A stretch of DNA of 64,000 bases from Scleromatobacter humisilvae. Lineage in GTDB: Bacteria > Pseudomonadota > Gammaproteobacteria > Burkholderiales > Burkholderiaceae_C. The notes below the pieces were generated by a model, which did not search any database, had not been told where the DNA came from, and saw only the letters and a list, made by a program, of their open reading frames with translations. The stretch lies in NCBI RefSeq assembly GCF_023231945.1, contig NZ_JAJLJH010000008.1, positions 124,001 through 188,000 on the forward strand. The letters run 5' to 3'. A program made the position numbers and the translations under genes. Shown one piece after another: positions 1-8,218 of this stretch. Numbering within the stretch: the stretch's first letter is position 1; every line of letters starts with the position of its first letter.

Positions 1-157
1 TGCCGTCGTCGGCGTCGAAGGCGAGCAGCGCGGCGCCGAGCTCGTCCATCAGCTGGTCGCTGAGCGCGTTCATCTGCTTGGGGCGGTTCAGGCGGATCAC
101 GCCGGTCTTGAGCGGGCCGGCGCCGACGGTCTCGGTGAGGATGGTTTCGTAGGTCAT
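1..157 (-). CDS. Enoyl-CoA hydratase/isomerase (crotonase family), N-terminal fragment
   Basis: Only the first 52 codons lie in the window; the gene continues past base 1. Translation of the minus strand from the ATG at 157 begins MTYETILTETVGAG and runs into IRLNRPKQMNALSDQLM. The R-P-x-x-x-N-A-L pattern is typical of the start of the crotonase fold, whose members hydrate or isomerise enoyl-CoA thioesters, often in fatty-acid or aromatic degradation. An AAGGAGACC ribosome site sits just upstream of the ATG and supports this start. The next gene upstream (DUF3108 protein) ends 25 bases away on the same strand. The specific substrate cannot be told from this fragment. Confidence 0.85.
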   Translation of the reverse strand, partial: MTYETILTETVGAGPLKTGVIRLNRPKQMNALSDQLMDELGAALLAFDADDG

Positions 158-182
158 GATGGTCTCCTTGAAGTTCTCGGGT

Positions 183-1421
183 TCAGCGCTCGCCCACGGG
201 CGGCGGCGGCGGGAAGGCCTGCACTTTCGGCGGCGGCGGCGCGGGCCGTTCGCCGGCCGCCTGCATCGGCAGGTCGTCGAGCGCCAGCAGCGCCCACGTA
301 TGGTCGTCGACCTTGACGAGGATCTGCACGGGCAGGTACTGCAGCGACGGCGCCGTCCAGATGTCGAAAGGATATTCGTTCGGCCGCCGCGGGCCGTCGA
401 GCAGGGGCTTGAGGTGCACGGCGTCGATCGCGCCGAACGCGAGGTCCAGGTGCTCCGTGCCCAGCACCTGGTAGTGCCAGCGCCGGAGGTTGTTGGGCAG
501 CGCGAGCGGTATCTGCACGACATGGCCCGGCGTCAGCCACTCCGGGTGGTTGTAGAACATCCAGACGAACTGCACGAACTGGCTCGCGCCGTCCTGCGTC
601 TGCGGCAGCTTGATGACGCGGTTGCCGTTGTTGAGCGTCACGTCGCTGTCGCCGAACTCGATGTGGCGCGTGCGCGGCGTCGCGAACAGGAAGCTGAACG
701 ACTCGTCGTAGTGCTGCGGGCTGAGGCCGTCGGGGCCCAGCGTGCCGTTGCTGTACATGTGCTGGTCGATCAGCGGCGAGATGTGGACGTTGAAGTCCAC
801 CTCGTAGCGCGAGCCCTCGCGCCGCCATTCGACGGTCGACTTGCCGTAGATGTGCACGCCTTCGCCGCGCTCGCCGGTCAGCGTGTAGGTCAGCCGCGTG
901 GCCGGCGGCCAGTCGAAGGGCGGGCGCCCGGGGCCGGCCACCGCCGCGGCGGAGGCCGCCTCGCTGGCCGACGCCGCGGCGGCGGCAGCCTGCGCGGCAC
1001 GCCGCATCGCGTCCTGGATCGCCGCGCGCTGCATCTGGGCGCGCTGGAGCATGTCCGGCTCGGCCGATCCGGCGGCGTCCGGTAGGGCCTCGGTCGATGC
1101 CGTGGCGACCGCGCTCGCAGGCGGCTGTGCCGGCTCCGGCGCGCTCGCGGGCACCGGCGCCGAGCTCGCGCGCGCGACGCGTGACGCGCGCGGGCGCGGG
1201 GCCGGCGGCGTCGGTGCGGGCGCCGTCGCGGGCGGCGGCGCCGTCGGCTGCACGCGCTTCGAGAACGTCACCTCGATGGCCTTGGGCCGCTTCGACGTGT
1301 TCCAGCCGATGACGCCGGACAGCACGCGCAGTCCGAACAGCGCATGCACGAGCAGCACCGCGACGATCAACGCGAACCAGGCGGCGCGGCGCCGCCTGGA
1401 CTCGCGCCACGGCGACCGCAC
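183..1421 (-). CDS. DUF3108 domain-containing membrane-anchored protein
   Basis: 412 residues from a GTG start one base after the stop of the M61 peptidase gene, so the two are probably co-translated. A basic N-terminus (RRRRAAW) is followed by one membrane segment at about residues 14-36. A Pro/Ala-rich linker runs from about 60 to 165. The C-terminal region contains conserved-looking blocks such as WPPATRLTYTLTGERG and EVDFNVHISPL that fit the DUF3108 family of Burkholderiales. The role of the family is unknown; the anchor and linker suggest a periplasmic domain held off the inner membrane. The family assignment comes from recognition of the pattern, not a profile search. Confidence 0.8.
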   Translation of the reverse strand: MRSPWRESRRRRAAWFALIVAVLLVHALFGLRVLSGVIGWNTSKRPKAIEVTFSKRVQPTAPPPATAPAPTPPAPRPRASRVARASSAPVPASAPEPAQPPASAVATASTEALPDAAGSAEPDMLQRAQMQRAAIQDAMRRAAQAAAAAASASEAASAAAVAGPGRPPFDWPPATRLTYTLTGERGEGVHIYGKSTVEWRREGSRYEVDFNVHISPLIDQHMYSNGTLGPDGLSPQHYDESFSFLFATPRTRHIEFGDSDVTLNNGNRVIKLPQTQDGASQFVQFVWMFYNHPEWLTPGHVVQIPLALPNNLRRWHYQVLGTEHLDLAFGAIDAVHLKPLLDGPRRPNEYPFDIWTAPSLQYLPVQILVKVDDHTWALLALDDLPMQAAGERPAPPPPKVQAFPPPPPVGER

Positions 1422-1422
1422 G

Positions 1423-3192
1423 CTACTTGCCCAGCCAGCCGTTGCGACGTGCGAGGGTCGCCGCGTTCGGCGAGGCGCTCAGCTTCAGGCTGCGCGACGC
1501 GGCGTCATTGCGGCGCTCGCTGAGGCGGTCGGCCACACGCAGCGTGCGCACGCGCTGCTGGCGCACGACCAGCAGCTCGAACGCCGCGCCGGTGCGGATC
1601 CACGACAGCGCGTCGTCCAGCCGTCGCACGCGCCAGCCGTCGACGGCCAGGATCTCGTCGCCGGCCGACAGCCCCGCCGCCGCGCCGGCGCCCCCCGCCA
1701 GCACGTGCTTGACCTGGATGCCCGTGACCGGGCCTTCGGCGACGCGGATGCCCAGCTCGAAGGCCAGCGTCAACGTCTCGACCTCGGGCTCGACGCCCAC
1801 GCGCGCGAGCGCCGGCAGCACGTCGAGCTCGCCGCGCTGGTGCACCCAGTCGCGCAGCTCCGCGGCGACGGCCTTGCCGCCGAGGCGGGCCACCGTCTTC
1901 AGGATCAGCTCCTCGGTGACGCCGCCACCGGGTGCGTCGCGCCACAGCGCGCGCATCACGTCGTCCAGCGTCGCCTTGCCGCCGGCGCGCAGCGCGAGGT
2001 CGAGGCGCAGCGCCACCAGCGAACCCTTGGTGTAGTAGCTGATGGTCGAATTCGGCGTGTTCTCGTCGGTGCGGTAGTACTTGACCCAGGCGTCGAAGCT
2101 CGCCTCGGCCACGCTCTGCACGTGCTGCCCCGGGGCCTGGCGCACGCCGTTCATCGCGCGACCCACCAGCTTGACGTAGCGCGCCGGGTCGATCAGCCCG
2201 GCGCGCAGCAGGAACAGGTCGTCGTAGTAGGACGTGAAGCCTTCGAAGAACCACAGCAGCTCGGTGTAGTTCTCCTGCGAGAAGTCGTAGGGCAGGAACT
2301 CGGCCGGCTTCAGGCGCTTGACGTTCCAGGTGTGGAAGTACTCGTGGCTGATCAGCCCCAGCAGCGTGACGTAGCCGTCGCTGGTGCCGGCCACGCCCAG
2401 GCGCGGCAGGTCCTTGCGGGCAGCGATCAGCGCGGTGCTCGCGCGATGCTCGAGGCCGCCGTAGCCGTCCTCGGTCGCGTAAAGCATGAACACGTAGCGC
2501 GCGAACGGCGGCTTGTCGCCGCCGTGCCAGAAGCGGATCTCCTCGTCGCAGATGCGCTTGGTGTCGGCCAGCAGGCGCGCACCGTCGAACTGCGGCCAGG
2601 CGCCGCTGACGACGAACTCGTGCACCACGCCGCCCGACGTGAACGAGCCGCGCCAGAACGGCCCGAGTTCGAACGGGTGGTCGGCGAGCTCGTCGTAGTC
2701 GGCGGACTCGAAGACCTGCGTGCGCGCCGGCTTCGACTTCGCGCCCTTGGCGGCCGCGTCGACGCGTGCCATGGCCGTCGCGACGTCCCAGCCCGCGGGC
2801 AGCCGGGCCAGCTCGACGCGATGCGGTTCGTCGGTGCGGCCCTCGACTGCCAGGCACAGGCTGGTGGTGTTGAAGAAGCCGCGGTCGTCGCTGAGCCAGG
2901 CCGTGCGCACCGAGGGATCGAACGCGTAGGCGAAGTACGTGACGACCAGGGCGCCGCGGCCCGAGGTCTCGACGCTCCACCGATCCTTGGCCAGCTGCAC
3001 CAGCGGCCGCGGCTGCGAACCCTGGCGCGCCTCCAGCCGGCTGAGGTGGCGCGCGAACTCGCGGATCATGTAGCTGCCCGGGATCCATGCGGGCAGGCTC
3101 AGTTGCTGCCGGGGCGCCGGGTCGGCGATGGTCAGGGTGACCTTGAACTGGTGGGTCGCCAGGTCGGCGACCTCGATTCGGTAGTGAATCAT
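1423..3192 (-). CDS. M61 family metallopeptidase (glycyl aminopeptidase-like) with PDZ domain
   Basis: 589 residues, ATG start at 3192. The zinc-binding HEYFH (HExxH type) is at residues 283-287, followed by TWNVKRLKP, which is characteristic of peptidase family M61. An upstream GGLEH (245-249) occupies the substrate-binding position typical of the family. The N-terminal 170 residues resemble the M61 beta domain, and a PDZ domain lies at about 480-560 (AAGLSAGDEILAVDGWRV). Family members remove N-terminal Gly or Ala from peptides. No signal peptide is visible, which suggests a cytoplasmic enzyme. It lies between dsbC (76 bases upstream) and the DUF3108 gene (1 base downstream) in one minus-strand operon. 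Confidence 0.9.
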   Translation of the reverse strand: MIHYRIEVADLATHQFKVTLTIADPAPRQQLSLPAWIPGSYMIREFARHLSRLEARQGSQPRPLVQLAKDRWSVETSGRGALVVTYFAYAFDPSVRTAWLSDDRGFFNTTSLCLAVEGRTDEPHRVELARLPAGWDVATAMARVDAAAKGAKSKPARTQVFESADYDELADHPFELGPFWRGSFTSGGVVHEFVVSGAWPQFDGARLLADTKRICDEEIRFWHGGDKPPFARYVFMLYATEDGYGGLEHRASTALIAARKDLPRLGVAGTSDGYVTLLGLISHEYFHTWNVKRLKPAEFLPYDFSQENYTELLWFFEGFTSYYDDLFLLRAGLIDPARYVKLVGRAMNGVRQAPGQHVQSVAEASFDAWVKYYRTDENTPNSTISYYTKGSLVALRLDLALRAGGKATLDDVMRALWRDAPGGGVTEELILKTVARLGGKAVAAELRDWVHQRGELDVLPALARVGVEPEVETLTLAFELGIRVAEGPVTGIQVKHVLAGGAGAAAGLSAGDEILAVDGWRVRRLDDALSWIRTGAAFELLVVRQQRVRTLRVADRLSERRNDAASRSLKLSASPNAATLARRNGWLGK

Positions 3193-3268
3193 CGTGGCGG
3201 GAAGGCCGGGCGTGCCGGCGTTGGACGCGGGAGGCTGCGGACCATCGTGGCCGCAGCGCGACTCGGGC

Positions 3269-4033
3269 TCAGCCCTTCTTCGAAGCGGCGGCGACCTCGT
3301 CGAGCCGCCTGGTCAGGTGATCGAGATCGGCATTGCCGGCGAACTTCGAACCGTCGTCGAAGATGATGGCCGGCGTGTAGTTCAGGTGGTAGCGGGTGGC
3401 GAGATCGAGGTTGCGCTCCAGCGCCTTGACATCGCACGAGCCCATCGGCCGCGGCGGCATCACGCCGTCCAGCATCCAGGTCCGCCAGACCTGCGCGTTG
3501 TTCTTCGAGCACCAGATCGCGCGCGCCTTGACCACCGAATCGTCGCCCAGGATCGGGATCAGGAAGGTGTAGATCGTCACGTTCTTCAGCGCCGCGAAGT
3601 TCTTCTCGGCGTCCTTGCAGAAGTGGCAGTTCGGATCCTCGAACACGATCATGCGGCGCGCGCCGGTGCCCTGCTTGAACACGAGCGCGTCGCCGTACGG
3701 CAGCTTGGGCAGGTCGGCGGCCATGATCTTCGCGAGCCGCTGCTCGGTGACGTCGACCTTCTTGCCGGCGTCGACGATGTGGCCGTCGATGTGGTCGGGC
3801 GACGGATAGATCTGGTAGACGCCCTGGTCGTCGGAATAGACGATGTCCTTGCCGATGCGCAGCTCGTAGAGGCCGGCGATGGGCGTCTTCGTGATCTCGT
3901 CGATCGCCGGGCCGTTCGGATGCTGCTGGTTCCAGGTCTTGCGGATGGCGGCGTCGTCCGACCAGGCGGCCGCGCAGGCGAGCGCCAACAGGCCGGCGAG
4001 GAAGGTGCGCAATGCGCGGGCGGTCGTGTTCAT
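3269..4033 (-). CDS. dsbC: Thiol:disulfide interchange protein DsbC/DsbG
   Basis: 254 residues. The ATG at 4033 gives a clear signal peptide (about 1-24, ending CAAAWS). An N-terminal dimerisation region is followed by a thioredoxin fold with active-site CHFC at residues 136-139 in the context EDPNCHFCK, and the cis-Pro region is YTPAIIFDDG. DsbC proteins are dimeric periplasmic isomerases that reshuffle wrong disulfides. The dipeptide is HF rather than the GY of Escherichia coli DsbC. The gene follows the ubiH-type gene by 20 bases and precedes the M61 peptidase. A much longer reading frame runs on upstream in this phase, but it lies over the hydroxylase gene and is not coding. Confidence 0.92.
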   Translation of the reverse strand: MNTTARALRTFLAGLLALACAAAWSDDAAIRKTWNQQHPNGPAIDEITKTPIAGLYELRIGKDIVYSDDQGVYQIYPSPDHIDGHIVDAGKKVDVTEQRLAKIMAADLPKLPYGDALVFKQGTGARRMIVFEDPNCHFCKDAEKNFAALKNVTIYTFLIPILGDDSVVKARAIWCSKNNAQVWRTWMLDGVMPPRPMGSCDVKALERNLDLATRYHLNYTPAIIFDDGSKFAGNADLDHLTRRLDEVAAASKKG

Positions 4034-4053
4034 GGAGGTCTCGGTTGGCAAGC

Positions 4054-5169
4054 TCACGAGCCGAGGGCGCGCGAGACGAGGAATCGCTTCAGGGGACTGA
4101 GCTGGTCGACCAGCGACAGGCCGTGGTTGCGCAGCTCGCGCAGGCCGGGCGCCGGGGCGGAGAAGAGTTGCCACAGGCCGTCGACGGCGCCGGCCATCGC
4201 GCGGACCGGCCAGAGCCGCGCCCGCGCGTAGCGGCGCAGCAGCGCCTCGTCGCCCAGCGCGCGCCAGGATTCGCGCTCGGCGATGACCTTGGCCAGCGCG
4301 GCGACGTCGGCCAGGCCGAGGTTCAGGCCCTGGCCGGCCAGCGGATGGATGACGTGGGCGGCGTCGCCGACCAGCGCCCAGCCGGGGCCGACGATCTCGC
4401 CGGCGCTGGCCTGCATCAGCGGCCAGGTCGCGCGCGGGCCCTGCACCTTCAACGTGCCCGCGGCGCCGTTCGTCGCGGCGTTCAGTGCGTCGTCGAAATC
4501 CGCATCGCTCGCCTGCACGAGCCGCTCGGCCTCGGCCTGCGGCATCGACCAGACGATGCCGTACGAACACTCCGGCCGCGGGCGATCGAACGGCAGCAAT
4601 GCCAGGACGTCGGGCGCGCGGAACCACTGGCGCGCGACGCCGGCGTGGGCGACGTCGGACACGACGCGGGCCGCCAGCGCGCTGTGGCCATACGAATGCC
4701 GTTCGAAGCGCACGCCCAACTTGTCGCGCGCGGCCGCGGCCTTGCCTTCGGCGATCACCGTGAGCGCGGCCTTCGCGCCGGCGTCGACCGTCGAGACCGC
4801 CGGCGCGAAGCGGATCGCCGTCTCGAGCACCTGCTCCAGCTCGGCGGCGTCGACGATCCAGGCCAGCGCCGGCACCGTCTGCTGCCAGGCCGAGAACGCG
4901 AGCGACCCCTCGGCGTCGCCGGCGATGCGCATGTCGTAGACGGCGGTGCGGGCGTCCGGCGCCATGCCGTCCCACACCTTGAGCTCGCGCAGCAGGTCGA
5001 CCGAGGCGGCGTTGAGCGCATAGGCGCGCACGTCGGCCCGCTGCTCGCCGCCGGCGGGCGCCGCGGGTCGGGCGTCGATGCCGATCGCCAGGCCCTGGCG
5101 GGCCAGCTTCAGGGCCAGCGCGCGGCCGACGATGCCGCTGCCGTGGATTCGTACGTCGATCTTGGACAT
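4054..5169 (-). CDS. UbiH/UbiF/COQ6-family FAD-dependent hydroxylase
   Basis: 371 residues from the ATG at 5169 (MSKIDVRIHGSG). A start 16 codons further upstream is possible but would add residues ahead of the FAD fold. The Rossmann GxGxxG motif is at about residues 9-14 (GSGIVG), and the second FAD motif GDAAHVIHPLAGQGLNLGL is near residue 290. These are hallmarks of aromatic-ring monooxygenases acting in ubiquinone synthesis. Which ring carbon is hydroxylated cannot be told from sequence alone. The gene is divergent from ychF, with 116 bases between the start codons, and is followed by dsbC. Confidence 0.85.
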   Translation of the reverse strand: MSKIDVRIHGSGIVGRALALKLARQGLAIGIDARPAAPAGGEQRADVRAYALNAASVDLLRELKVWDGMAPDARTAVYDMRIAGDAEGSLAFSAWQQTVPALAWIVDAAELEQVLETAIRFAPAVSTVDAGAKAALTVIAEGKAAAARDKLGVRFERHSYGHSALAARVVSDVAHAGVARQWFRAPDVLALLPFDRPRPECSYGIVWSMPQAEAERLVQASDADFDDALNAATNGAAGTLKVQGPRATWPLMQASAGEIVGPGWALVGDAAHVIHPLAGQGLNLGLADVAALAKVIAERESWRALGDEALLRRYARARLWPVRAMAGAVDGLWQLFSAPAPGLRELRNHGLSLVDQLSPLKRFLVSRALGS

Positions 5170-5285
5170 TCCGCATTGTAGGGAGAGGAACGTGAACCCG
5201 CTCCGAAGCGGGGACACCGTCTAAAATGCCCGGTTTCCCCCTCTCCGAACGCCCGATTCCCGTCGCGGCACAGAAAGAACGCGCC

Positions 5286-6377
5286 ATGAGCCTCAAGTGC
5301 GGCATCGTCGGCCTGCCCAACGTCGGCAAGTCCACCCTGTTCAATGCCCTGACCAAGGCCGGCATCGCCGCCGAGAACTATCCCTTCTGCACGATCGAGC
5401 CCAACGTGGGCATCGTCGAGCTGCCCGACGCGCGCCTGCAGGTGCTGTCGGACATCGTCTCCGCGCAGAAGATCGTGCCGGCGATCGTCGAGTTCGTCGA
5501 CATCGCGGGCCTCGTGGCCGGCGCGTCCAAGGGCGAGGGCCTGGGCAACCAGTTCCTGTCGCACATCCGCGAGACCGACGCGATCGTCAACGTCGTGCGC
5601 TGCTTCGAGGACGACAACGTCATCCACGTCAACGGCAAGGTCGACCCGATCTCCGACATCGAGGTGATCCAGACCGAGCTGTGCCTGGCCGACCTGGCGA
5701 GCGTGGAAAAGCAGATCCACCGCACCAACAAGCTGGGCCGCGCGGGCGACAAGGAAGCGGTCAAGCTGAGCGCCATCCTCGAGCGCTGCCGCGCCGCGCT
5801 CGACCAGGCGCAGCCGGTGCGCAGCCTGGAGTTCACGAAGGACGAGATGGTCATCGTCAAGTCGCTGTTCCTGATCACCGCCAAGCCGGCGATGTTCGTG
5901 GGCAACGTGTCGGACAACGGCTTCGAGAACAACCCGTACCTCGATCGCCTGCGCGAGTTCGCGGCGAAGCAGAAGGCGCCGGTCGTGGCGATCTGCGCCA
6001 AGACCGAGGCCGAGCTGGCCGACATGGACGCCGCCGACGCCGAGATGTTCCTGGCCGAGATGGGCCAGACCGAGCCGGGCCTGAACCGCCTGATCCGCGC
6101 GGCGTTCACGCTGCTGGGCCTGCAGACCTACTTCACCGCGGGCGTCAAGGAAGTGCGCGCCTGGACGGTGGCCGTCGGCGCCACGGCGCCGCAGGCCGCG
6201 GGCGTGATCCACACCGACTTCGAGAAGGGCTTCATCCGCGCCCAGACGATCGCCTACGACGACTACGTCGCCTTCAAGGGCGAGCAGGGCGCCAAGGATG
6301 CCGGCAAGATGCGCGCGGAAGGCAAGGAGTACGTCGTCAAGGACGGCGACGTGCTCAACTTCCTCTTCAGCAGCTGA
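5286..6377 (+). CDS. ychF: Redox-regulated ATPase YchF (Obg family)
   Basis: 363 residues, the same length as the Escherichia coli protein. The chosen ATG gives [17 protein letters not shown] with the P-loop GLPNVGKST at about residues 8-16; an in-frame ATG 60 bases upstream would add an atypical extension. AGAAAG lies at ribosome-site distance. The C-terminal TGS domain is visible ([20 protein letters not shown] to [17 protein letters not shown]). YchF binds ribosomes, prefers ATP to GTP and is linked to oxidative stress responses. A strong intrinsic terminator follows the stop. Confidence 0.97.
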   Translation: MSLKCGIVGLPNVGKSTLFNALTKAGIAAENYPFCTIEPNVGIVELPDARLQVLSDIVSAQKIVPAIVEFVDIAGLVAGASKGEGLGNQFLSHIRETDAIVNVVRCFEDDNVIHVNGKVDPISDIEVIQTELCLADLASVEKQIHRTNKLGRAGDKEAVKLSAILERCRAALDQAQPVRSLEFTKDEMVIVKSLFLITAKPAMFVGNVSDNGFENNPYLDRLREFAAKQKAPVVAICAKTEAELADMDAADAEMFLAEMGQTEPGLNRLIRAAFTLLGLQTYFTAGVKEVRAWTVAVGATAPQAAGVIHTDFEKGFIRAQTIAYDDYVAFKGEQGAKDAGKMRAEGKEYVVKDGDVLNFLFSS

Positions 6378-6397
6378 AGCGCCTGCCTGCCCGAACG

Positions 6398-6422
6398 AAG
6401 CCCGCCGCCCGGCGGGCTTTTT
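6398..6422 (+). terminator. Rho-independent terminator after ychF
   Basis: A 9-bp perfect stem (AAGCCCGCC, 6398-6406, with GGCGGGCTT, 6411-6419) closes a GCCC loop and runs into a T tract ending at 6422. It lies 20 bases after the ychF stop, between convergent genes, and ends plus-strand transcription. Minus-strand function is also possible because the left arm starts with AA. Confidence 0.85.
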
Positions 6423-6434
6423 CGTTGGCGGCCC

Positions 6435-7550
6435 TCAGCGCGTGAACTTGCCGTCCGAGCCGATGATGGACAGGTCGGTGTAGTCCAGGCCCGTGTGGCT
6501 CGTCGGGCTGAACGAGACTTCCAGGCCGCCGATGTCGTAGTGGTGCAGCGTCTCCAGCGCGGCGCGCAGCTTCTCGCGCGTCGGGTTCTTGCCGGCGCGG
6601 CGCAGGCCCTCGACCAGCACCTTGGCGCCGGCGAAGCCTTCCAGCATGGCGGGCGTCACCTTGTCGTCGCCGGTGGCCGCCTTCTGCAGCTGGCGCGCCT
6701 CCTTGACCATGGGCGAGGCGAGCGAGCGTTCGTACGGGAACACCTGCGTGACGATGGTGCCCGTGGCGTTGTCGCCGAGCGCCTTGATGAAGCCGTCGGA
6801 CGCGTTGTTGGACAGCGTGACGATCTGCGCATGCGAACCCGTGGCACGAATGGCCTTGACGCCGTTGACCACCGCGCTGCCGGAGCCGAGGAACAGGATC
6901 GCCTGCGGATTGAGCGTCGTGACCGCGTGCTGGATCCTGGTGAAGTCCGGCTTCTCGCGGTCGTAGCTCTCGGTGAACAGCGGCGCGCCGTTGACCTGCG
7001 CGAACGCGTCGAGCGCGCCCTTGACCGCATCGGAGCCGAACGAGTCGTTGACCTGCACGATGCCGATGTGCGCGAGGCCGACCAGGCTCAGGTGGCGGAT
7101 CGCCCGGTTGGCCTCGTGCTGGTAGCTGGCGCGCACGTTGAACACCCACGGGTTCACGGGCTTGTGCAGCGCCATGGCGCCGGTGGACGGCGCGATCAGC
7201 GGCACGCCGAATTCCGATAGCAGCGGCAGGATGGCCTGGTTGTGCGGCGTGCCGCGCGTCAGGAACAGCGCCAGCACCTTCTTGTCGACGATCAGCGTGC
7301 GCGCGTTGGCCGCGGCGTTGGCCGGCTCGAACTTGTCGTCCATCGAGACGAGCGTGATCGGCTCGCCGTTGATGCCGCCGCCGGCGTTGACGTGGTCGAT
7401 CCAGAGCTTGGCGCCCGCCGCCGTCTCCTTGACGCCGGAGGCGACGGGGCCGCTGAAGTCGGCGGTCTGGCCGATCAGGACGTCGGCATGCGACAACGTG
7501 CTGGCGATCAACGCGATCGCTGCAAGGCCTTTCGGCCAGAAACGGTTCAC
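6435..7550 (-). CDS. ABC-type branched-chain amino acid substrate-binding protein
   Basis: 371 residues from a GTG start at 7550, preceded by GGGGAGA six bases upstream, which decides the start; a longer frame upstream is not coding. A signal peptide (about 1-24, ending SHA) is followed by a periplasmic binding protein type 1 fold of the LivJ/HAAT class (IGQTADFSGPVASGVKETAAGAKLW, and GAMALHKP). Such proteins deliver amino acids, amides or related small molecules to a LivFGHM-type permease. No permease or ATPase gene is adjacent, so it is an orphan binding protein of unknown ligand. It converges with ychF. Confidence 0.87.
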   Translation of the reverse strand: MNRFWPKGLAAIALIASTLSHADVLIGQTADFSGPVASGVKETAAGAKLWIDHVNAGGGINGEPITLVSMDDKFEPANAAANARTLIVDKKVLALFLTRGTPHNQAILPLLSEFGVPLIAPSTGAMALHKPVNPWVFNVRASYQHEANRAIRHLSLVGLAHIGIVQVNDSFGSDAVKGALDAFAQVNGAPLFTESYDREKPDFTRIQHAVTTLNPQAILFLGSGSAVVNGVKAIRATGSHAQIVTLSNNASDGFIKALGDNATGTIVTQVFPYERSLASPMVKEARQLQKAATGDDKVTPAMLEGFAGAKVLVEGLRRAGKNPTREKLRAALETLHHYDIGGLEVSFSPTSHTGLDYTDLSIIGSDGKFTR

Positions 7551-7621
7551 TGCATGTCTCCCCGCCCGGCGAAAGCCGGTACCAGGGGGAGTATGCGCGA
7601 ACCGGCTCCGGCGCGCGAGCG

Positions 7622-7963
7622 TCAGGCGACGGCGACCGAGCTCAGCGAGATGCCGGCCAGCATCTGCTGGAAGCGGCTCGGGGCCGTGCCGCGGACGGCG
7701 GCGGCCTGGCGGCACTGGCTGGCGCCGGCGTTCGCACGCACCCGCAGCGACGCGGCGCCGCGGATGGCGCTGACGGTCACGACGTCGCGCGAGTCGATCA
7801 GGTAGGACTCGCCGGCGCCCAGCACCACGTCGTTGCGGTCGCCATCCACCGTCACCCAGACGAAGCCCTGGGTCACTTCCAGGCGCGAATCGCAGGCGTC
7901 GCGCAGGCGGGCGACTTCGTCGTCGGCCAGGTTCAGTTGAGCGCGTTGGGCGTTGAGCAGCAT
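7622..7963 (-). CDS. DUF2917 domain-containing protein
   Basis: 113 residues, ATG at 7963 with GGAGAA upstream. Residues about 30-65 (RLEVTQGFVWVTVDGDRNDVVLGAGESYLI) match the DUF2917 pattern, a small beta-rich domain with a cupin-like look found mainly in Beta- and Gammaproteobacteria. No signal peptide or membrane segment is seen. Function is unknown. It is divergent from kup, with 255 bases between start codons, and lies 71 bases upstream of the binding-protein gene on the same strand. Confidence 0.75.
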   Translation of the reverse strand: MLLNAQRAQLNLADDEVARLRDACDSRLEVTQGFVWVTVDGDRNDVVLGAGESYLIDSRDVVTVSAIRGAASLRVRANAGASQCRQAAAVRGTAPSRFQQMLAGISLSSVAVA

Positions 7964-8218
7964 GATCGTTCTCCGGTTCTAAGGTCGTCTCCCTATTCCG
8001 CAACCGCATCCGTCTCCGCTCATTCGGAGGAGATTGCCTGTCGCTTCAGGGTAGGAGAATCATCGGGCTTTCCCGGATAAGAATCCAACGTTCAATTGGC
8101 ATCACGTCCATTCCGAAAGCGCATGGATGAACCGTCTTGGTGCGTGGGCCTTTATGCGTTTTTTACGCCCGCGCGGCGACACTGCACTCCCCTGTTCGCC
8201 AGGCATCGACTCTTTTCC

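Noticed and set aside
154-3366. Long plus-strand open frames of several hundred codons opposite the DUF3108 and M61 genes
   Set aside because: They are Arg/Ala-rich shadows of high-GC coding DNA, lack domain signatures and ribosome sites, and lie opposite genes with clear motifs.
3269-5365. A 698-codon frame that fuses upstream sequence to DsbC
   Set aside because: The upstream part runs through the hydroxylase gene in another phase and reads as low-complexity Arg/Gly. The DsbC signal peptide starts at 4033.
6435-8009. An extended 524-codon version of the ABC binding protein
   Set aside because: The added part overlaps the DUF2917 gene. A GTG with a good ribosome site at 7550 gives a proper signal peptide.
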